Assembly (NCBI GenBank): GCA_964649195.1
Contig: CAZYPK010000199.1
Span: 1 to 8,228 of the forward strand
Direction of reading: 5' to 3'
DNA: 8,228 nt
From: JTS-RE9 sp964649195
GTDB taxonomy: Bacteria > Planctomycetota > Phycisphaerae > Phycisphaerales > Phycisphaeraceae
Positions 1 through 8,228 of this stretch are shown here, piece by piece. A model generated the notes under the pieces. The model saw only the letters and a list, made by a program, of their open reading frames with translations. It made no database searches and was not told the origin of the DNA. How positions within the stretch are numbered: the stretch's first letter is position 1; every line of letters begins with the position of its first letter. The position numbers and the translations under genes were made by a program.

Positions 1-48
1 AGGCTTGCCGTGCAGGGTGTGCGCGACACGTCTTCAGGCTGTTCATCT

Positions 49-69
49 CCGCGACTCGTTGAGTCGCGG
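49..69. repeat. Perfect inverted repeat, 9-bp stem and 3-base loop
   Basis: Bases 49-57 (CCGCGACTC) are the exact reverse complement of 61-69 (GAGTCGCGG), with the loop GTT between them. There is no T run on either strand next to it, so it is not a standard intrinsic terminator. It lies beyond the flagellin terminator and could belong to a gene left of the window. Its GACTC-loop-GAGTC core recurs at 2230-2246. Confidence 0.6.
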
Positions 70-86
70 CTCATCGGAGCGCGCGC

Positions 87-114
87 AAAAAAAGCGGCGG
101 GGGTTACCCGCCGC
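87..114 (-). terminator. Intrinsic terminator of the flagellin gene
   Basis: Read on the minus strand, an 8-bp GC-only stem (GCGGCGGG at 107-114 reversed, pairing with 94-101) closes a 5-base loop and is followed directly by seven T residues (A run at 87-93 on the plus strand). It lies about 55 bases past the flagellin stop codon. It is a classical rho-independent terminator and indicates that the flagellin message ends here. Confidence 0.92.
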
Positions 115-133
115 TACGCATCAGTGATCGGAG

Positions 134-149
134 GCCCGCCGGAGCGGGC
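134..149 (-). other. Short hairpin just after the flagellin stop
   Basis: GCCCGC (134-139) pairs with GCGGGC (144-149) around a 4-base loop that reads TCCG on the transcribed minus strand. It sits between the flagellin stop codon and the T-tailed terminator. It has no T run of its own, so it is more likely a 3'-end stabilising hairpin than a second terminator. Confidence 0.45.
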
Positions 150-169
150 GTTCCGAGATTGGACTTGGT

Positions 170-1669
170 TTAGCCGAGCAGCGAAAGCACGGATTGGGGC
201 CGTGAGTTCGAGATCGCCAAGACGTTGGTGGATGCGTTCACGAGGATCTGAGAGCGGGTGAGTTCGGCGGTTTCGGCGGCGAAGTCGGTGTCGCGGATGG
301 ACGACTCGGCGGCGCTGGTGTTTTCCAGGGCGACGCCCAGGCTGCGGATGGTGGCGCCGACGACGTTGGACTGGAAGGCGCCCAGACGACCGCGAAGGGT
401 GGAGACCTTCTTGATCGCCTCATCGACGGACTTCTGAGCGTTTTCGATGTTGCCATCGACGACGTTGGAAGCCTGTCCCGAACCCAGTTCGGAGAGGTAG
501 CCGGCGTTGAGGCTGCCCAGGTTGCGGCTGGCGACGTTGCCGATGCCGATCGACGCCTGGTTGCTGATATCGACATTGGGGCCGAGGTTGAACTTCGCCC
601 CGCCGCCGGTGATGGTGAAGGCGGAGATCGAAGCGGCGGCCTGCGAGCCTGCGGTGGTCAGCTCGATGGAGAGGTCCAGGAAGTCCGTGTTGATGCGGGC
701 GACCTTGCCCTTGCTGGTGGCGGCGATGCCGTTGATGATGGCCCGGACATCCTGGCCGCTGTCGCGCACGGGGTTGGTGACGGCGGCGAAGGCGGTGGAG
801 CCTGCGGTGCGGGCGACGTTCTCGTTGATGGACGAGAGGGCGTGGATCGAGCCGGCCTGGCTGCCGTCGTTGACGATGTCCACCGAGACGAACTCGTCGC
901 TGCCGAAGCCCACGCTCTTGAGCGTGAACCCGGTGGCCGACACATCCGCCGACACGCCCGTCACGTTGGTGAAGGTGTTGATCGCCGAGGCCACCGCGTT
1001 GAGCGTGGTGCCCGAGGCGAAGGTGAACTGGCGGCTGCCCTTGCTGCCGGCGATCTCGATGACGAAGGAGCTGGTGGCGCCGCCCAGGTTCAGCGCCGCG
1101 CCGCCGGTGGAAAGATAGACGCCGGCATGTTGCGCCGAGGCGGTGACCAGCACGTTGACCGAGCGGGTGTCGCCCGTCTCCAGCTTGGCGGCATTGATCT
1201 GATAGTCGGCGACCGTCGTCGCCTGGCCGCTGACGGTGAAGTCATACGTGCCGTTGAGCAGCTTGCTGCCCTGGAAGCTCGTCGAGGCCGCGATGCGGTC
1301 GATGGTCTGAAGAATCGAGTCAATCTGAAGCTGGTTGGCTTCCTTTTCCTCGCGGCTGAGGCCCGCATCGTTGGCGCTCTGGCCAACCAGACCCTGCACT
1401 TCGAGCAGCAGGTTGTTGATTTCCTGCAAGCCGCCTTCGGCGATGTTCACCACCTGATCCGCACGCTCGGCGTTGCCGATGGCGGCGGTGATGCTCGCCT
1501 TTTCGCTGCGAAGGTTTTCGCTGGCGATCAGGCCCGCCGGATCGTCCGCACCGCGGTTGATGCGAAGACCGGTGCTCAGGCGTTCGAGCGAGGTCGTGAG
1601 GGTTTTGTTCTGATGGCCAAGGATACGCTGGGAGAGAAGCGACGATACGTTGGTGTTGATGCGACTCAT
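170..1669 (-). CDS. fliC: Flagellin (flagellar filament protein), 499 aa
   Basis: Structural subunit of the flagellar filament, exported through the flagellar type III system and polymerised outside the cell. Both conserved ends are visible. The N-terminal D0/D1 region (about residues 1-140) starts MSRINTNVSSLL and contains LSTGLRINRGADDPAGL at about 32-48. The C-terminal region (about 400-499) has TLRGRLGAFQSNV, SSIRDTDFAAETAELTRSQI and the terminal PQSVLSLLG. The middle (about 141-395) is variable; residues about 190-252 (GGAALNLGG to TLKS) look like a flagellin insertion (IN) repeat, and about 350-385 (FTITGGGAKFNLGP) resembles planctomycete flagellins. The open frame extends 22 codons upstream, but the ATG at 1669 is chosen because the protein then begins at the family's usual N-terminus and a GGAGGA ribosome site precedes it. 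It is monocistronic, with a terminator at 87-114. The symbol is by family; the organism may carry several flagellin copies. Confidence 0.96.
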   Translation of the reverse strand: MSRINTNVSSLLSQRILGHQNKTLTTSLERLSTGLRINRGADDPAGLIASENLRSEKASITAAIGNAERADQVVNIAEGGLQEINNLLLEVQGLVGQSANDAGLSREEKEANQLQIDSILQTIDRIAASTSFQGSKLLNGTYDFTVSGQATTVADYQINAAKLETGDTRSVNVLVTASAQHAGVYLSTGGAALNLGGATSSFVIEIAGSKGSRQFTFASGTTLNAVASAINTFTNVTGVSADVSATGFTLKSVGFGSDEFVSVDIVNDGSQAGSIHALSSINENVARTAGSTAFAAVTNPVRDSGQDVRAIINGIAATSKGKVARINTDFLDLSIELTTAGSQAAASISAFTITGGGAKFNLGPNVDISNQASIGIGNVASRNLGSLNAGYLSELGSGQASNVVDGNIENAQKSVDEAIKKVSTLRGRLGAFQSNVVGATIRSLGVALENTSAAESSIRDTDFAAETAELTRSQILVNASTNVLAISNSRPQSVLSLLG

Positions 1670-1676
1670 TTGAAGG

Positions 1677-1682
1677 TCCTCC
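1677..1682 (-). promoter_or_regulatory. Ribosome binding site of flagellin
   Basis: On the minus strand GGAGGA lies 7 bases before the ATG at 1669. This near-perfect Shine-Dalgarno sequence decides between that ATG and the upstream in-frame ATG at 1735. Confidence 0.85.
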
Positions 1683-1762
1683 GTGAACACGGGGGTTTGG
1701 GCTGCGGGCATCCTGCCCCTGAAACGTTCATCCAATCCGATCCGATCACTGGTTTATTTGCA

Positions 1763-1782
1763 CAGGACTGATGCGAGTCCTG
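1763..1782. repeat. Inverted repeat 94 bases upstream of the flagellin start
   Basis: CAGGACT (1763-1769) pairs with AGTCCTG (1776-1782) around the 6-base loop GATGCG. It could be an operator for a dimeric regulator or a hairpin in the flagellin 5' untranslated region. The sequence alone does not separate these. Confidence 0.45.
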
Positions 1783-1893
1783 GTAGTGCCTGTTCGTGCG
1801 TCCGGTTCATCGCCAAGGCGGTGGCCGGTCGCGGGAGCCGATGCTCCGGGGTGGCCTCGGCGGTGAAGGTCCGGCCAGGCCGTGCGTCGCGCC

Positions 1894-1925
1894 GTGTGCG
1901 AAAGGCTTTCCGCCTCGCCGCACAC
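1894..1925. repeat. Inverted repeat in the GC-rich spacer
   Basis: GTGTGCG (1894-1900) pairs with CGCACAC (1919-1925), and a further GGC/GCC pairing is possible inside the 18-base loop. There is no T run next to it. Function unknown. Confidence 0.35.
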
Positions 1926-1990
1926 TTCGCGTCGCCCCCCTTTGTTCGGAGGTCGCCGGTCCGGCGGACCAGCGAAATTTCGAGTTTTCT

Positions 1991-1998
1991 TTATCGGA
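1991..1998 (-). promoter_or_regulatory. Weak sigma-28-like -10 box, possible flagellin promoter
   Basis: On the minus strand the octamer TCCGATAA differs at one position from the FliA (sigma-28) -10 consensus GCCGATAA. At the expected 15-base distance upstream there is only CCAA instead of TAAA, so the -35 element is poor. It would give a long leader of about 315 bases before the flagellin ATG. Low confidence. Confidence 0.2.
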
Positions 1999-2018
1999 CG
2001 ACCGGTGCATCGCTTGGT

Positions 2019-2049
2019 TTCCGTGCAGGTGACATCCCTGCAAACGGAA
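2019..2049. repeat. Imperfect hairpin with a two-base bulge
   Basis: TTCCGT plus GCAGG (2019-2029) pairs with CCTGC (2037-2041) and ACGGAA (2044-2049), leaving AA at 2042-2043 unpaired and a 7-base loop TGACATC. It could be a structured leader element of a transcript in either direction or a protein-binding palindrome. Not identified. Confidence 0.4.
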
Positions 2050-2126
2050 CAATCGTCACAACCGACACGAGGGTTAAGCGCGGCACAAAAGAAATGAAAG
2101 GAAAAATTGATAAAGCCGGAAGGGGA

Positions 2127-2154
2127 GGAGACAGGAGACAGGAGACAGGGGACA
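2127..2154. repeat. Heptamer tandem repeat, unit GGAGACA, 4 copies
   Basis: Three exact GGAGACA units are followed by one GGGGACA unit, end to end. This is a short tandem repeat in non-coding DNA, with a period of exactly 7 bases. Confidence 0.85.
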
Positions 2155-2162
2155 AAGCCCAC

Positions 2163-2176
2163 AGCCGCTTGCGGCT
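2163..2176. other. Small GC-rich hairpin between the two heptamer arrays
   Basis: AGCCG (2163-2167) pairs with CGGCT (2172-2176) around CTTG. It sits centrally between the repeat arrays at 2127-2154 and 2181-2222, which suggests that the three form one composite repeat element. Confidence 0.45.
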
Positions 2177-2180
2177 TCGC

Positions 2181-2222
2181 TCTGACTTCTGACTTCTGAC
2201 CTCTGACCTCTGACTTCTGAGA
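2181..2222. repeat. Heptamer tandem repeat, unit TCTGACY, 5 copies plus a degenerate sixth
   Basis: Consecutive 7-base units read TCTGACT, TCTGACT, TCTGACC, TCTGACC, TCTGACT and TCTGAGA. The period is the same as that of the GGAGACA array but the unit differs. Such short tandem heptamers are known from intergenic DNA of cyanobacteria and other bacteria with large genomes, and their copy number can vary by slippage. Confidence 0.88.
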
Positions 2223-2229
2223 AAGGCAT

Positions 2230-2246
2230 CGGACTCACAGAGTCCG
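2230..2246. repeat. Perfect inverted repeat, 7-bp stem and 3-base loop
   Basis: CGGACTC (2230-2236) pairs with GAGTCCG (2240-2246) around ACA. It begins seven bases after the TCTGACY array. No T run follows, so it is not a standard terminator. It shares the GACTC-3-base loop-GAGTC core with the hairpin at 49-69. Confidence 0.5.
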
Positions 2247-2300
2247 GCTCGCTTTGGCGTTGCAAATCCCGGTTGGGCAAGCAAATAGCGGGCCTTGGGG

Positions 2301-2328
2301 TTGTGGAAGGAAAAATTCTGCATAAAAT
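2301..2328 (+). promoter_or_regulatory. Candidate sigma-70 promoter for rpoB (distal)
   Basis: TTGTGG (2301-2306) and TAAAAT (2323-2328) are separated by 16 bases; the -10 matches the consensus at 5 of 6 positions and the -35 at 3 of 6. It lies in the AT-rich part of the spacer and would give an untranslated leader of roughly 135 bases. Prediction by eye only. Confidence 0.4.
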
Positions 2329-2352
2329 TATGCTTTCGCCCCGGTAACCGAC

Positions 2353-2381
2353 TTGCAGGCCTTTCATATCTTCGTTATCAT
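2353..2381 (+). promoter_or_regulatory. Candidate sigma-70 promoter for rpoB (proximal)
   Basis: TTGCAG (2353-2358) and TATCAT (2376-2381) are separated by 17 bases; the -10 matches the consensus at 5 of 6 positions. Transcription would start about 80-85 bases before rpoB. It competes with the candidate at 2301-2328; either or both could be real. Confidence 0.4.
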
Positions 2382-2461
2382 GCGTGACTTGCGGCTGAAC
2401 TTCCCACACTTATTGGACAGCGTAAAACCTTGGTTGACACAGGGTTAGCTGCATTTTGCCT

Positions 2462-2468
2462 GAGGTGA
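2462..2468 (+). promoter_or_regulatory. Ribosome binding site of rpoB
   Basis: GAGGTGA is a good Shine-Dalgarno sequence, but it lies only 3 bases before the ATG at 2472 and 9 bases before a second in-frame ATG at 2478. The later start would fit the usual spacing at least as well and would shorten RpoB by two residues. Confidence 0.6.
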
Positions 2469-2471
2469 TCG

Positions 2472-6263
<3,792 letters not shown>

Positions 6264-6275
6264 GGTAAGGTTACG

Positions 6276-6299
6276 TTTCGATGTTTACAGGAATCGAAA
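6276..6299 (+). promoter_or_regulatory. Inverted repeat holding the ribosome site of the first inserted gene in its loop
   Basis: TTTCGAT (6276-6282) pairs with ATCGAAA (6293-6299); the 10-base loop contains AGGA (6289-6292), the Shine-Dalgarno sequence of the GTG start at 6300. As RNA it would present the ribosome site in a loop directly against the start codon. As DNA it is a 7-10-7 palindrome at the left edge of the inserted cassette. It could be an autoregulatory site. The stem has only two G-C pairs, so it is modest. Confidence 0.45.
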
Positions 6300-6563
6300 G
6301 TGGCGACCGAACGTTCTCAACTTAGAGATTTGTTGTTGAAGATCCTGGCTGAACTGCCTGTTCCGTATTGTGATGTTGCCGTAGATGAGAATCTTCTGTG
6401 GAAAGAACCGGATGGCACTTGGAAAGTTGTGTTGCAGGTGGTTGATTCCAAGGTCAGAAACTTTATGGAGTTGAATTACAAACCTAAGGTAATTAGTCGG
6501 GCACATGATCGCAGCGGTTTTCAGCTCAGTTTTCTTTTGTTTATTCCATTGATGTCTGGTTGA
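6300..6563 (+). CDS. Small protein of unknown function between rpoB and HEPN gene, 87 aa
   Basis: I do not recognise the family. The protein is short and soluble-looking: an N-terminal helix (about 3-19, SQLRDLLLKILAEL), then a DVAVDENLLWKEPDGTWKVV segment (about 25-44) that looks like a beta hairpin, and a hydrophobic C-terminal strand ending FLLFIPL (78-84). The pattern hydrophobic-W-x4-G-x-W-x-V, then a C-terminal hydrophobic strand ending in proline, recurs in the 87-aa protein at 6992-7255, so the two look like distant relatives. GTG is the start: AGGA lies 7 bases upstream, and the nearby ATG at 6281 is in another frame with a stop after 14 codons. It begins 36 bases after rpoB. GC content is about 43% by my count, against about 60% in rpoB, which suggests a foreign origin. 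Next to a HEPN gene, an antitoxin or regulatory partner is possible but unproven. Confidence 0.75.
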   Translation: MATERSQLRDLLLKILAELPVPYCDVAVDENLLWKEPDGTWKVVLQVVDSKVRNFMELNYKPKVISRAHDRSGFQLSFLLFIPLMSG

Positions 6564-6595
6564 CGTGAGGATGTGGTAAACGATGTGGGGTTATC

Positions 6596-6988
6596 TTGGA
6601 AACATGGGTGAACCTGAGCGTTGACGCCTTCAAAGCTTGTCGATTGCTTCGAGGTAAATATGTTCGAAGCTGCGTGAGTCGGGCTTACTACTCTGCCTAT
6701 GCCGCGATTACCTCAAGGCTTATTCGATGCACCGGCGTCACCTTTGGCCTCGGTCGGCGAAACCCGGAGCACGGAAAGGTGCTTGACTATATTCAGTCGT
6801 TTTTCCCACAGCTTGGATATTCGCAGATCATCATTGACCGCCTGAAAGGTAATTTTCGCGACCTTCGGCGTGCACGAGAACGGGCGGACTACAAGCCGCA
6901 TGTGGAAGTGAGCGAGAGCGAAGGTACGGAATCACTGCGAATGTGCGAGCAAGTATTGATAGACCTCGGACTTCCTATCGGAAGGTAA
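6596..6988 (+). CDS. HEPN-domain protein, putative ribonuclease toxin, 130 aa
   Basis: A small all-helical protein of the HEPN fold. Visible hallmarks are the helix with VSRAYYSAYAAITSRLI (27-43), typical of HEPN helix 2; NPEHGKVLDYIQSFF (56-70); and helix 3-4 with LRRARERADY followed by KPH, giving R96-x5-H102, which fits the R-x4-6-H motif of HEPN ribonucleases. HEPN proteins act as RNA-cleaving toxins in HEPN-MNT modules and in several defence systems. That this one cleaves RNA is inferred from the motif. It starts at TTG 6596, preceded by GGGG at 6587-6590; GTG at 6608 is an alternative that removes 4 residues. The upstream in-frame stop at 6566 rules out a longer form. The gene follows the first 87-aa gene by 32 bases and leaves 3 bases before the next start, so translation with the third gene is probably coupled. 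No MNT nucleotidyltransferase is nearby. Confidence 0.82.
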   Translation: METWVNLSVDAFKACRLLRGKYVRSCVSRAYYSAYAAITSRLIRCTGVTFGLGRRNPEHGKVLDYIQSFFPQLGYSQIIIDRLKGNFRDLRRARERADYKPHVEVSESEGTESLRMCEQVLIDLGLPIGR

Positions 6989-6991
6989 AAC

Positions 6992-7255
6992 ATGGAACCT
7001 ACCGAGATTGCCAGATTTGTCGCCGAGTCGCTCAAAAAGCGGGCGCGTCGATTCAAGATCCAGTTTCATGTTCCGCCGGACATGATTTACCGCGATGAAG
7101 GCGGACTTTGGCATGTATATGTTGAGCATGTGGAGCCGATTGCCGCAAGAGGACATTTTAACGACATCCTCAACGAGATAGAAGAACAGATTGAGACCAG
7201 TCATCACTTGAACGTCATGATCGTTCCCGTGAAGCCCGAAGCAAAGACCGCCTGA
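6992..7255 (+). CDS. Small protein of unknown function between HEPN gene and rpoC, 87 aa
   Basis: Family not named. Predicted layout: a basic N-terminal helix (about 4-20, EIARFVAESLKKRARRF); a strand pair with DMIYRDEGGLWHVYVEHV (30-47); an acidic helix (about 55-69, HFNDILNEIEEQIET); and a final strand LNVMIVPV (73-80). The middle (Y33, G38, W40, V42) and the end (P79) line up with W34, G39, W41, V43 and P83 of the 87-aa protein at 6300-6563, so both seem to be members of one diverged small family placed on either side of the HEPN gene. The ATG start has a strong GGAAGG ribosome site (6980-6985) inside the end of the HEPN gene, 6 bases upstream. It ends 19 bases before rpoC. The tight spacing makes it the most likely cognate partner (antitoxin or RNA/target adaptor) of the HEPN protein; this is inference. 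Confidence 0.78.
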   Translation: MEPTEIARFVAESLKKRARRFKIQFHVPPDMIYRDEGGLWHVYVEHVEPIAARGHFNDILNEIEEQIETSHHLNVMIVPVKPEAKTA

Positions 7256-7274
7256 ATTTAAGTGGGATATACTT

Positions 7275-8228
<954 letters not shown>

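Larger units (their letters stand above)
1670..2471. other. 802-base intergenic region between divergent flagellin and rpoB genes
   Basis: No convincing gene is seen. The open frames here are short, arginine/proline-rich and run across the tandem repeats. The stretch holds inverted repeats (1763-1782, 1894-1925, 2019-2049, 2163-2176, 2230-2246), two heptamer arrays (2127-2154, 2181-2222) and, in its right third, the AT-richer sequence where the rpoB promoter must lie. It must contain control regions for both flanking genes. Confidence 0.8.

Noticed and set aside
1670..1735. 22-residue N-terminal extension of flagellin (start at 1735)
   Set aside because: Flagellins begin at the MSRINTN-type sequence, and a strong GGAGGA site serves the ATG at 1669.
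842..1771. A 309-codon plus-strand open frame across flagellin
   Set aside because: It lies antisense to a clearly recognised flagellin and its composition (Gly, Ala, Arg, His) is that of a shadow frame.
1746..2162. A 138-codon minus-strand open frame in the spacer
   Set aside because: It runs through the GGAGACA repeat, is low in complexity, has no good ribosome site and resembles no family I know.
2127..2222. Possible CRISPR array
   Set aside because: Units are 7 bases, end to end, with no spacers.
2434..2439. Perfect TTGACA -35 hexamer just before rpoB
   Set aside because: No -10-like hexamer lies 16-18 bases downstream, and a start there would leave almost no leader for the ribosome site.
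6281..6325. ATG at 6281 as start of the first cassette gene
   Set aside because: It is in a different frame and meets a stop after 14 codons; the GTG at 6300 opens the 87-codon frame with a suitable ribosome site.
6264..7274. Insertion sequence or transposon as carrier of the cassette
   Set aside because: No transposase, terminal inverted repeats or target duplication are visible at the edges next to rpoB and rpoC.

Overview
The window looks like a chromosomal fragment of a moderately GC-rich (about 60% in the large genes) Gram-negative bacterium. The flagellin termini and the RNA polymerase subunits most resemble Planctomycetota, perhaps the Phycisphaerae side. That taxonomic call is recognition by eye, not a search.

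Layout. Bases 1-169 hold no gene, only hairpins, including a textbook intrinsic terminator for the leftward flagellin gene. Bases 170-1669 (minus strand) encode a complete 499-residue flagellin. Bases 1670-2471 form an 802-base non-coding gap between the divergent flagellin and rpoB genes. It contains several inverted repeats, two arrays of 7-base tandem repeats and two candidate promoters for rpoB. Bases 2472-6263 (plus strand) encode a complete RNA polymerase beta subunit (RpoB, 1263 aa). Bases 7275 to the window end encode the first 318 codons of the beta-prime subunit (RpoC), open at the right edge.

The unusual part is the rpoB-rpoC junction. These genes are normally adjacent, but here 1011 bases separate them and hold three small same-strand genes: an 87-aa protein (GTG start), a 130-aa HEPN-fold protein (likely TTG start) and a second 87-aa protein (ATG start). 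The two 87-aa proteins share a pattern and look like distant relatives flanking the HEPN gene. The HEPN protein keeps the R-x5-H motif of HEPN ribonucleases. No nucleotidyltransferase (MNT) antitoxin partner is present. The first gene of the set is clearly AT-richer (about 43% GC) than rpoB. No terminator is seen between rpoB and rpoC, so the set is probably transcribed with the polymerase genes. This looks like a toxin-antitoxin-like or RNA-targeting module lodged inside the essential rpoBC operon, and it is the strongest candidate here for an undescribed system.

Secondary points are a rifampicin-binding segment of RpoB with several contact residues changed, flagellin rather than ribosomal protein genes as the upstream neighbour of rpoB, and repeat-rich intergenic DNA.
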